Assembly: GCA_029861485.1 (NCBI GenBank)
Contig: JAOTZF010000051.1
Location: forward strand, 1 to 9,613
Reading direction: 5' to 3'
Source of the DNA: Thermoleophilia bacterium
Lineage (GTDB): Bacteria > Actinomycetota > Thermoleophilia > Miltoncostaeales > Miltoncostaeaceae
Length of the DNA stretch: 9,613 bases
Part shown: positions 1 to 6,295 of the stretch, one piece after another
How the letters are laid out: the number at the start of each line of letters is the position of its first letter
How positions within the stretch are numbered: the stretch's first letter is position 1
Made by a program: the position numbers and the translations under genes
The notes under the pieces: generated by a model
The model's database searches: none
What the model was told of the DNA's origin: nothing
The model's input: the letters and a program-made list of their open reading frames with translations, nothing else

Positions 1-504
1 CACAAGCGGAAACGCCGGCGGTTCGAAGGGCCAGATCGTGAAGCCCTTGTCCTTGAGGCGAGCCAAATGACTGAAGCCGCGCAGCGACCCGGGCCTTCCT
101 GCTTCGGGCCGGCAAGCAGGAAGGGCCATGCCGAACCTCGCCCACGGTCGGTGCGGCGCAGGAGATCATCGGCCCAGTCGGGATCCAGTTTCCGTCCACC
201 CTTGCCGTAGAAGGGCGGCGGCACCTCTCTGAGCCAGCCCTCGATGAGCCGGCGGGGCGCCCGCCACAGATGCTCCGCCGACTCGAGACCCTGATCACGC
301 ATGAAGCGCTCGGGCAGCGAGAAGGCGAAGTCGAGGCCAACGACGAGCTCGGGATCGTGGTATGCCGCCTCGATCAGCACATCCACGAGCCGAGAACGGC
401 CGCGACCGTTCTCCAGATGCAGGAGGCGATCGCCGACCCGCCTCTTAGAGCCAGATCTTCCTCTCTGCCCCCCGCCGCGCCCCGAACCAATCGACGGCGA
501 TCAC
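1..504 (-). pseudogene. DUF429 family protein (predicted RNase H-like fold), frameshifted and cut by the left edge
   Basis: Three collinear pieces match the DUF429 pattern as I know it. A GTG start at 504 gives VIAVDWFGARRGAERKIWL and then hits TAA at 445-447. One base on (codons from 446) the frame continues with RLLHLENGR, the core VVGLDFAFSLPERF and PPPFYG, to LLAGPKQEGPG near 87. A further one-base shift gives SLRGFSHLARL and GFTIWPFEPP, open to the left edge. Family members usually have DWSGA near the start, a DF(A/S)FS core and GTGSLRG followed by WPFD, all recognisable here. A 2-base loss at 447 (restoring W-L-A) and a 1-base loss at 88-92 would explain everything, and together they return to the original frame. 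The Asp residues of the VDW and LDF motifs fit an RNase H-like fold, but the function of the family is not established. The start lies 15 bases after the carboxylase alpha stop, so it probably belonged to that operon. Real decay and sequencing error cannot be separated here. Confidence 0.72.
94..124. repeat. Perfect 11-bp inverted repeat inside the DUF429 pseudogene
   Basis: CCTTCCTGCTT (94-104) pairs exactly with AAGCAGGAAGG (114-124) around a 9-base GC-rich loop. With one bulged base (125) two more G-C pairs can form outside the stem. On the minus strand the repeat encodes the PFLLAGPKQEG stretch, so it lies in coding sequence and is not an obvious terminator. The apparent one-base deletion of the pseudogene (88-92) lies immediately beside it. 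A GC-rich hairpin is a plausible cause of either replication slippage or a sequencing/assembly error at that point. Confidence 0.7.
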
Positions 505-519
505 CCGGGGCGGCAGGAC

Positions 520-2304
520 TCAGCCCTCCGGCTCGAGGGTGAGCAAGAGGGCGTCGGCGTCGACCGCCTGGCCGGCCTCTACGGCGAGGGCGGCGATGGT
601 CCCGGCGCGATGTGAGGCAACCTCGTTCTCCATCTTCATCGCCTCGACGATGGCTACCACCTGACCGGCCTCGACGTGATCTCCGGCTGCCACCTCGACC
701 CGCAGCACGGTTCCCTGCATGGGGCTCGCGACCGCGTTCGGATCGGCCGCCGCGGCGCTGCCGTATCCGGCGCCGGAGCGCTTCTTCTTCTTCGCTGTCG
801 GATTGGCGGAGTTGCCGCCTTCTGACGCCGGGTACTGGAGCCGCACCTCGAAGCGACGTCCGTCGACCTCGGCCACGAAGTTGCGGGTCGCCAGCTCCTG
901 GGGCTCGGCTCCGTGGGCGGTGGGTGACGCGGTCTCGGCGCCCGGCAGCGGCGTCGGCTCATCGGCCAGCTTGTCCAGCTCGTCGTGGCAGGCACCGCCC
1001 GCGATGAACTCGGGGTGCTGGAACAGCCACCTGTGGAACGGGATGAGGGTCGACGGGCCCTCCACGACGTACTCCCCGAGTGCGCGCAGCATGCGCCTGC
1101 GGGCCGCCTGACGGTCGACGTCCCAGACGATCAACTTGGCGACCAGCGGGTCGTAGATCTCCGCGATCACCGATCCGGCCTGCACACCCGAGTCGACCCG
1201 GATACCCGGGCCTGCGGGCTCGCGATAGGCGGTGATGGGCGCAGGGGTCGGCAGGAAGCGGTTCTCCGCGTCCTCGGCGTTGATGCGGCACTCGAACGCG
1301 TGCCCGCGGGGCACGATGGCATCTTGGCTCACGCTCATGGGATGACCGGCGGCAATGCGGAGCTGCTCGCGAATCAGATCCACCCCGGTCACGGCCTCGG
1401 TGATCGTGTGCTCTACCTGGATCCGCGTGTTCATCTCGAGGAAGTAGAAGTCGTCGCCCGAGACCAGGTACTCGAGTGTGCCCGCGGAGCGGTACTCGAC
1501 AGCCTCGGCTGCGCGAACCGAGGCCTCCCCCATGCGTTGACGCAGGTCGTCGCTGACCACCGGACTCGGGGTCTCCTCGACGAGCTTTTGATGGCGACGC
1601 TGTACCGAGCAGTCGCGGTCTCCCAGCCAGACGGTGGAACCATGGTCGTCGGCGAGGATCTGGATCTCGACGTGCCGCGGCTGAGGCAGGTAGCGCTCCA
1701 GGTACACGATCGAGTCGGCGAAGAACTTCTCACTCTCGCGACGCGCGCCCTCGAATGCGCCCCCCAGCTCATCGGGGCTCATAGCGACGCGGAAGCCCTT
1801 ACCCCCGCCACCGGCGGCGGCCTTCACGGCGATGGGGTAGCTGATGTCATCTGCGATCTGACGCGCGTCCTGGAGCGTGTCGACGGGTTCGGTGACCCCG
1901 GGGACGATGGGTACGCCAGCCTCGTCCATCAGCGCGCGGGCCTCGACCTTCGACCCCATCGCCTCGATCGCACTCGGCGGCGGCCCGATGAACACGATCC
2001 CGGCTTCCGAGCAGGCGCGAGCGAAGCTCGCGTTCTCGGCCAGGAATCCGTAGCCGGGGTGAATTGCCTGAGCCCCGCTTCGGGTCGCCGTCTCGATGAT
2101 CTTGTCGATCACCAGATAGCTCTCCGCGGCCGGCCCGGGGCCGATCAGGTACGCCTCGTCCGCGTGGTTCACGAACAGGGCGTCGCGGTCGACCTCGCTG
2201 TAGACGGCCACCGACGCAACCCCCATCTCGCGCAGGGTGCGGAACACGCGGATCGCGATCTCGCCGCGGTTGGCGACCAGGACTTTGTCGAACATCTCGC
2301 TCAC
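520..2304 (-). CDS. pccA: Acyl-CoA carboxylase alpha subunit (biotin carboxylase fused to biotin carrier domain)
   Basis: 594 aa, the normal length for actinobacterial alpha subunits. Residues 1-446 are biotin carboxylase: the N-terminal GEIAIR motif, an ATP-grasp glycine loop AAAGGGGKG at 162-170, HVEIQI at 211-216, the GDRDCSVQRRHQKLVEE block at 228-244 and the catalytic EMNTRIQVEH at 290-299. A variable linker with a KKKK run follows (about 445-522). The biotin carrier domain is at 525-590, with the biotinylated lysine K557 in EAMKMEN. It uses ATP and bicarbonate to carboxylate biotin, which then passes the carboxyl group to the beta subunit; cytoplasmic. The GTG start at 2304 overlaps the epsilon stop by four bases (GTGA), implying translational coupling. 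An ATG three codons further in (2295) is an alternative start. No key residue is missing. The symbol reflects the beta partner: one alpha subunit often serves several beta subunits, so acetyl- or propionyl-CoA roles are both possible. Confidence 0.95.
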   Translation of the reverse strand: MSEMFDKVLVANRGEIAIRVFRTLREMGVASVAVYSEVDRDALFVNHADEAYLIGPGPAAESYLVIDKIIETATRSGAQAIHPGYGFLAENASFARACSEAGIVFIGPPPSAIEAMGSKVEARALMDEAGVPIVPGVTEPVDTLQDARQIADDISYPIAVKAAAGGGGKGFRVAMSPDELGGAFEGARRESEKFFADSIVYLERYLPQPRHVEIQILADDHGSTVWLGDRDCSVQRRHQKLVEETPSPVVSDDLRQRMGEASVRAAEAVEYRSAGTLEYLVSGDDFYFLEMNTRIQVEHTITEAVTGVDLIREQLRIAAGHPMSVSQDAIVPRGHAFECRINAEDAENRFLPTPAPITAYREPAGPGIRVDSGVQAGSVIAEIYDPLVAKLIVWDVDRQAARRRMLRALGEYVVEGPSTLIPFHRWLFQHPEFIAGGACHDELDKLADEPTPLPGAETASPTAHGAEPQELATRNFVAEVDGRRFEVRLQYPASEGGNSANPTAKKKKRSGAGYGSAAAADPNAVASPMQGTVLRVEVAAGDHVEAGQVVAIVEAMKMENEVASHRAGTIAALAVEAGQAVDADALLLTLEPEG

Positions 2305-2510
2305 CTGCGGCCCCAGGTAGTCGCGCGCTTGGTCCCTCGGCGCCGGGCGGACTCGATGCCTGCCCGGCGCCAGTTCGATCGATATGCCTCCGGAATCGTC
2401 TCGAGCCGTGCACCACGCTCGTCGGCAAGCGCGGTCTCGATGGCGCTCAGAATCGCAGCGGCCTGCGCACGGGTCGGTGACCCGCCGGCGATGACCTTCA
2501 GGCGGCTCAC
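2301..2510 (-). CDS. Acyl-CoA carboxylase epsilon subunit
   Basis: 69 aa with GTG start. The layout fits the actinobacterial epsilon subunit: a short N-terminal VIAGGSPT strand-turn resembling the G-x-P-T motif of the family, an alanine-rich helix (residues about 14-30, QAAAILSAIETALADE), and a basic C-terminal part with spaced tryptophans (NWRRAG, TTWGRR). In the known actinobacterial enzymes this small subunit binds the complex and raises its activity; it has no catalytic residues. Position is the strongest evidence: it lies between beta and alpha genes with a 4-base GTGA overlap at each end (2507-2510 with the beta gene, 2301-2304 with the alpha gene). Such short proteins diverge quickly, so the family call rests on context plus these few motifs. 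Confidence 0.82.
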   Translation of the reverse strand: MSRLKVIAGGSPTRAQAAAILSAIETALADERGARLETIPEAYRSNWRRAGIESARRRGTKRATTWGRR

Positions 2511-4069
2511 AGCGGGATGTTCCCGTGCTTACGAGCCGGGGGCTCCTCGCGCTTTGTCAGAGAGGCCTTGAGCGCGGTGATGAGCCACTCGCGGGTGCGC
2601 TCGGGCTCGATCACGTCGTCCACGTAGCCACGCTCGGCGGCGATGTACGGATTGGCGAAACGCTCTTCGTAGTCCTGGATCAGCTCGGCCCGCCGGGCAT
2701 CGACGTCCTCGCCGTTGGTCGCCGCGTCTGCCAGTTCGCGGCGGTACATGATGTTTACCGCGCCCTCGGCGCCCATCACCGCGATCTCCGCGCTGGGCCA
2801 CGCCACGTTGAAGTCCGCACCGATGTGCTTGCTGGCCATCACGTCGTAGGCGCCGCCGTAGGCCTTGCGGGTGATCACGGTGAGCTTGGGCACGGTGGCC
2901 TCGGCGTACGCGTAGAGCAGCTTCGCGCCGTGCAGGATGATGCCGCCGTACTCCTGCTCGGTGCCGGGCAGGAAACCCGGCACGTCGACGAAGCTCACGA
3001 GCGGAATATTGAAGGCGTCGCAGAATCGCACGAAACGCGCGGCCTTGATCGACGCGTCGATGTCGAGCACGCCGGCTAGCGATCCGGGCTGATTGCCGAC
3101 GACGCCCACCGAGTGCCCGTCGAGGCGCGCCAATCCGATCACGATGTTCTGGGCAAAGAGCGGGGCGATCTCGAAGAAGTCCTCGTCATCGACGACCAGC
3201 TCGATCACGTGCCGCATGTCGTACGGCTTGGTGGGCTCGTCGGGCACGACGGTCCTCAGCTCGTCCTCGGACCGATCGGCGGGGTCGTCGGTCGCCACGT
3301 AGGGCGGCGGGTCGAGGTTGTTCTGAGGGATGAACGAGAGCAGGTCGCGCACTTGGTCCATGCAATGCTGCTCGCTGTCGGCGGCGAAGTGGCACACACC
3401 CGAGCGGGAGGCGTGGCTGGCAGCGCCGCCGAGATCCTCCATGCTCACCTCCTCGCCGGTAACCGTCTTGATCACATCGGGGCCGGTGATGAACATGTGG
3501 CTGGTCTCGCGGACCATGAAGATGAAGTCGGTGATCGCGGGGCTGTAGACCGCCCCGCCCGCGCAGGGCCCCATCACGATCGATATCTGCGGCACGACGC
3601 CGCTCGCCCTGACGTTGCGGAAGAAGATGTCGGCGTAGCCCCCGAGGCTCACCACACCCTCTTGGATGCGAGCGCCGCCGGAGTCGTTGATGCCGATCAC
3701 CGGGCAGCCCATCTTCACGGCGAGGTCCATCACCTTGCAGATCTTCTCGGCGAACACTTCACCGAGGCTGCCGCCGAAGACGGTGAAGTCTTGACTGAAG
3801 ACGAATACGCGCCGACCGTCGATCGTGCCGTGGCCGGTGACCACACCGTCGCCGCGGGGATGGTCCTCCTCCAGACCGAACCCGCTCGCCCGATGGACCG
3901 CGAGCATGTCGAGCTCGGTGAACGAATCGGGATCGAGCAGTATCTCGATGCGCTCGCGGGCCGTGCCCTTGCCCTTGGAGTGCTGCCGCTCTACCGCCCG
4001 TTCGGAGCCGGCGTGCATCGCCTCGCCGCGCAGTTGCTCGAGGCGCTCTCGCTTCTCGTCGCTCGCCAT
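2507..4069 (-). CDS. pccB: Acyl-CoA carboxylase beta subunit (carboxyltransferase, propionyl-CoA type)
   Basis: 520 aa, full length for the family, with ATG start; an in-frame TAA lies just upstream at 4073-4075. It is a tandem crotonase-fold carboxyltransferase. The N-terminal half has RERIEILLD (39-47), FSQDFTVFGGSLGE (91-104), INDSGGARIQEG (127-138) and the oxyanion loop GPCAGGAVYSPA (167-178). The C-terminal half has GNQPG (325-329), DVPGFLPG (362-369) and YGGAYDVM (404-411). It ends in KHGNIPL, typical of PCC beta chains. It moves the carboxyl group from biotin to acyl-CoA. D409 corresponds, from memory, to Asp422 of Streptomyces PccB, where Asp favours propionyl-CoA and Ile permits acetyl-CoA; the product would then be methylmalonyl-CoA. 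First gene of the beta-epsilon-alpha operon. No strong ribosome site is visible. A weak minus-strand promoter match (TTGCGA at 4162-4167, TAGCTT at 4141-4146, 15-bp spacing) is the only upstream candidate. Confidence 0.95.
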   Translation of the reverse strand: MASDEKRERLEQLRGEAMHAGSERAVERQHSKGKGTARERIEILLDPDSFTELDMLAVHRASGFGLEEDHPRGDGVVTGHGTIDGRRVFVFSQDFTVFGGSLGEVFAEKICKVMDLAVKMGCPVIGINDSGGARIQEGVVSLGGYADIFFRNVRASGVVPQISIVMGPCAGGAVYSPAITDFIFMVRETSHMFITGPDVIKTVTGEEVSMEDLGGAASHASRSGVCHFAADSEQHCMDQVRDLLSFIPQNNLDPPPYVATDDPADRSEDELRTVVPDEPTKPYDMRHVIELVVDDEDFFEIAPLFAQNIVIGLARLDGHSVGVVGNQPGSLAGVLDIDASIKAARFVRFCDAFNIPLVSFVDVPGFLPGTEQEYGGIILHGAKLLYAYAEATVPKLTVITRKAYGGAYDVMASKHIGADFNVAWPSAEIAVMGAEGAVNIMYRRELADAATNGEDVDARRAELIQDYEERFANPYIAAERGYVDDVIEPERTREWLITALKASLTKREEPPARKHGNIPL

Positions 4070-4171
4070 CGCTTACGGTTCGATGTGGTGTGTTGGGCGC
4101 ACGTTCATGGCGTGAGTGCGCCTGCTGATGGCGCCGCGAGAAGCTAGCAGAGCCCTCCGGCTCGCAAACGA

Positions 4172-4200
4172 CGAAGCCCCCGCGAAATGCGGGGGCTTCG
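4172..4200 (-). terminator. Intrinsic terminator hairpin after the P-domain gene
   Basis: A perfect 12-bp stem, CGAAGCCCCCGC (4172-4183) with GCGGGGGCTTCG (4189-4200), closes a 5-base loop. It lies 40 bases beyond the stop of the minus-strand P-domain gene and upstream of pccB. On the minus strand it is followed by TCGTTTG, a poor but present T stretch. It should separate the secreted-protein gene from the carboxylase operon. Confidence 0.85.
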
Positions 4201-4210
4201 AGCATCGAGA

Positions 4211-4226
4211 CCGAGCCGAGGCTCGG
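4211..4226 (-). terminator. Small hairpin preceding the main terminator
   Basis: CCGAGC (4211-4216) pairs with GCTCGG (4221-4226) around CGAG. It sits 13 bases after the P-domain gene stop codon and just before the 12-bp terminator stem. It has no T tract and may only protect the mRNA 3' end. Confidence 0.35.
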
Positions 4227-4239
4227 ACTGACGATTCGG

Positions 4240-6108
4240 CTAGGCGAGCTTGCTGCCCGGAGCCTGGCCGTTCCTGAAGTTGCTGCCCTTCAAGCCACCG
4301 TTGACGTTGTCGGTGATCGAGTTCAGGATGCGGATCGCCCGCTGGCTCTTCTTCTGAGTCTGGAGCAGGTAGGCCGCGTCCAACTTCTTGATGCCCTTGG
4401 CCTGGGTCTTCTTCCACCTGAACGACGGCAGCTTCGACTTTCTGCCGGCTGCCGTGCCGCCCTTACCGCCGGTCACGACCAAGCCCTTGTGGAGCTTGCC
4501 CGCGGTCACCGTGCCTTTGCGGAGGTCGCCGCCGCCCAGAGCCTTGTAGCGCCTCTGGGTGGCCTTGGCCTTCGCCAGCACGAAGTTCGCCAGGGTGTCG
4601 TTGATCGCCGCCTGCTTCTTGGTCAGCCTGAACTTCGTTCCCTTCTTCTTGAACTTTTTGAACTTCAGCGGACGTGGCTTGGCCTTGGCGGCCGGGGCGG
4701 CGCCTCCGCCGGCCCACTTCACGGTCGACGCGAAGTCCTCGGCACCGAAGGAGTAGCCACAGAGGTCACGGGCCAAGAAGCCGCCCTTGGCGCGAGCGTT
4801 GATCGCGTTGAGACGCAGGATTGCCACGGAAATCTGGTTCTGCTGGATCTTCAGCGAGCTGCCCTTGAACGGCACTTTGCCGCCGCCGGACTTGCTCCTG
4901 CGCTTCGGCACCGGCTTGCAGGCGTCATCGCCGGGGATGCTGGTCGGGATAACCGCGGGGCCTGGTGGAGGCGGCGGGGGGCCACCGGTCGACTGGAGGT
5001 CGAGCTTCCAGTTGAGCAGGGTGCCCGCGGTGCCCGGGTCGGTGTCTCTGACGGTCAGGGTCCACTCACCGTTGGGGTTGTCGCCGATGAAGTGCGCCAT
5101 CGCGCCCTCTGGCGACCAGGTGGCGCCGACCGGGATCGGCGGGATTGCGGGGGGGCCGGCTGCGCCGGCGTCGGGGTTGGTGCTGGCTATCGCCTGAGTG
5201 GCCTGATCGTCGAACTTTGCGCCGACCAGGGCGCCGCCGGATGCGCCGCCACGATTCTTGGAGATCCAGGTGCTCTTGCCCGACGGGGCGGTGAGCTTCA
5301 CCTGGAGGTCGCCAGGGAAGGAGTGGGAGATCGCCGTCGTCAAGTTGGCGTCGGTCAGATAGCGGTCGGCCCCGGCGACGGTGATCTTCTGGCTCACGGT
5401 GCCGCCGTCGGCGATCGTCGCGGTGGTGTTCAGATCGTGGCTGGTGGCCTTCGGAGCGGGGGGAGGACCTGTGAGCGTCTGGATGTTGAGGGTCCAGCCA
5501 TCGAGGCTGCCGAAGAAGAAGGGTGTCGGGTCGGGCAGCGGGTCGGGCGGCGGGACGGGCGGGACCGAATCGAGGATCACGTCGTCCGTGGCGGTGATCG
5601 TCCACGCGCCGTTCGGGTCCATGCCGATGAAGCGCCCGAGCGCTGCCTCGGAGATCGTGGCGATGTGGATGCCGCCGACCGGAGCATCCGCTCCGACGGC
5701 CGTGGTCGCCTGGTCGTCGAACACGGTGTTGACGAAGGCGTTGGGCCACGCGGTCGTGCCATTGCCGTCGTCCGGGTTGTCGGTCGTCAGCGGAACCGTC
5801 GCGCCGCCGTGGCTGAGCGTCAGGTCGATGTCGGCCGACCAGTCGTGCGGGACGTTCACGCGCACGTCGAGGTCACGGATGTACTTGGCCGCGCCGGAGA
5901 CGTTGATGGTGCTGGTGGCTGAGGGGTTCGCCTCGCTGTTGCCGAACTGGCCGCCACCCGGCCCGCTCTGATTGACGGTGGCACCGGCGGTTGCACCGGG
6001 GTAGGCGGGTGGGGCTGCCGCGATGGCCGTACCGGCGGCCGTGATGGCTACCGTCGCAGCTGTCGCGAACAGCGCCCTACGTAGGTAGGTGCCGTTCGTG
6101 ATCTTCAC
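4240..6108 (-). CDS. Secreted protein with two proprotein-convertase P-domains and a lysine-rich C-terminal module
   Basis: 622 aa from the GTG at 6108, chosen over the longer frame from 6171 because GGAGGAAG lies just upstream and the protein then begins with a classic signal peptide: MKITNGTYLRR, a hydrophobic Ala/Thr stretch to about residue 28, and AIAAA as cleavage zone. Two P-domains follow, at about 46-210 and 225-373. Each has a strand pattern ending in F-I-G-x-(D/N)-P-N-G-x-W-T-(I/L)-T and closing with G-W-T-L-N-I or N-W-K-L-D-L; both contain FDDQAT. P-domains are Ca-binding beta-sandwiches usually attached to subtilisin-like or metalloproteases, but no catalytic domain is present. 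After a proline run (about 376-382) comes a basic region of about 225 residues with 37 lysines, against 8 in the preceding 364. It has a degenerate repeat (about 423-449 and 584-611: AIxxLNxI then GG) and two cysteines (C397, C450). I do not recognise this region. Role unknown; probably a surface or matrix protein. Confidence 0.85.
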   Translation of the reverse strand: MKITNGTYLRRALFATAATVAITAAGTAIAAAPPAYPGATAGATVNQSGPGGGQFGNSEANPSATSTINVSGAAKYIRDLDVRVNVPHDWSADIDLTLSHGGATVPLTTDNPDDGNGTTAWPNAFVNTVFDDQATTAVGADAPVGGIHIATISEAALGRFIGMDPNGAWTITATDDVILDSVPPVPPPDPLPDPTPFFFGSLDGWTLNIQTLTGPPPAPKATSHDLNTTATIADGGTVSQKITVAGADRYLTDANLTTAISHSFPGDLQVKLTAPSGKSTWISKNRGGASGGALVGAKFDDQATQAIASTNPDAGAAGPPAIPPIPVGATWSPEGAMAHFIGDNPNGEWTLTVRDTDPGTAGTLLNWKLDLQSTGGPPPPPPGPAVIPTSIPGDDACKPVPKRRSKSGGGKVPFKGSSLKIQQNQISVAILRLNAINARAKGGFLARDLCGYSFGAEDFASTVKWAGGGAAPAAKAKPRPLKFKKFKKKGTKFRLTKKQAAINDTLANFVLAKAKATQRRYKALGGGDLRKGTVTAGKLHKGLVVTGGKGGTAAGRKSKLPSFRWKKTQAKGIKKLDAAYLLQTQKKSQRAIRILNSITDNVNGGLKGSNFRNGQAPGSKLA

Positions 6109-6111
6109 GTT

Positions 6112-6119
6112 CTTCCTCC
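6112..6119 (-). promoter_or_regulatory. Shine-Dalgarno site that fixes the P-domain gene start
   Basis: The minus strand reads GGAGGAAG, three bases before the GTG at 6108. It is the only strong ribosome site near this gene and supports the downstream start, which directly exposes a signal peptide. Confidence 0.75.
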
Positions 6120-6192
6120 ATGAGGTGGGGTCATTCACAATCTGAGCTTTTCGCCCGCGCGGGGGAGGCACGAGGGTCGTTCGGATGGGATG

Positions 6193-6212
6193 GGGTTAGG
6201 ACTTTGGGTTAG
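6193..6212 (-). repeat. Direct repeat CTAACCC-N6-CTAACCC upstream of the P-domain gene
   Basis: On the minus strand two exact CTAACCC copies (6206-6212 and 6193-6199) are separated by six bases, so their starts are 13 bases apart, near one helical turn. They lie about 85-105 bases before the start codon at 6108, inside a noncoding gap (6109-6295). The arrangement suits a binding site for a regulator, but no known operator is recognised. Confidence 0.35.
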
Positions 6213-6215
6213 CTC

Positions 6216-6229
6216 TAAGTGGCTAGGCA
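6216..6229 (-). promoter_or_regulatory. Conserved upstream motif, copy 1 (TGCCTAGCCA)
   Basis: This 14-base stretch matches 8219-8232 at 12 positions, including ten in a row (minus strand TGCCTAGCCA); both mismatches are purine for purine on the plus strand. It lies in the gap upstream of the P-domain gene, next to the CTAACCC direct repeats. It could be a shared promoter or operator element for the secreted-protein genes. The evidence is only two copies. Confidence 0.3.
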
Positions 6230-6250
6230 ATTCGTCCATGCGAGAGGGGG

Positions 6251-6279
6251 GCACCCCGCGCCGGGCAGTCGCGGGGTGC
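6251..6279 (-). terminator. Hairpin terminator after the lysyl oxidase gene
   Basis: GCACCCCGCG (6251-6260) and CGCGGGGTGC (6270-6279) form a perfect 10-bp stem with a 9-base loop, 16 bases beyond the stop of the minus-strand lysyl oxidase gene. The bases after it on the minus strand are C-rich rather than T-rich. It fits the U-poor terminators common in high-GC actinobacteria; strict intrinsic termination is less certain. Confidence 0.65.
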
Positions 6280-6295
6280 TCTGGGCGGGCGGCGC

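Noticed and set aside
88..93. Programmed ribosomal frameshift in the DUF429 gene
   Set aside because: The CCCGGG run is not a known slippery heptamer, and a second break in the same gene makes indels or sequence error more likely.
985..2571. Long open frame of 528 codons on the plus strand
   Set aside because: It lies antisense to the conserved biotin carboxylase and epsilon genes. Its translation is an Arg/Gly/Val/Asp-rich shadow without domain motifs, as expected opposite a high-GC gene.
3113..4147. Plus-strand open frame of 344 codons
   Set aside because: Antisense to pccB, with low-complexity His/Val/Ala-rich composition and no recognisable motif.
4489..5922. Plus-strand open frame of 477 codons
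   Set aside because: Antisense to the P-domain gene, whose signal peptide, ribosome site and domain patterns are clear; the plus-strand product has none.
6154..6163. Self-complementary CCCGCGCGGG in the P-domain gene leader
   Set aside because: Simple GC palindrome with no loop or conserved riboswitch elements around it; expected by chance at this GC content.
6109..6171. N-terminal extension of the P-domain protein from GTG at 6171
   Set aside because: It would add 21 residues in front of the signal peptide and lacks a ribosome site, while GGAGGAAG stands directly before the GTG at 6108.
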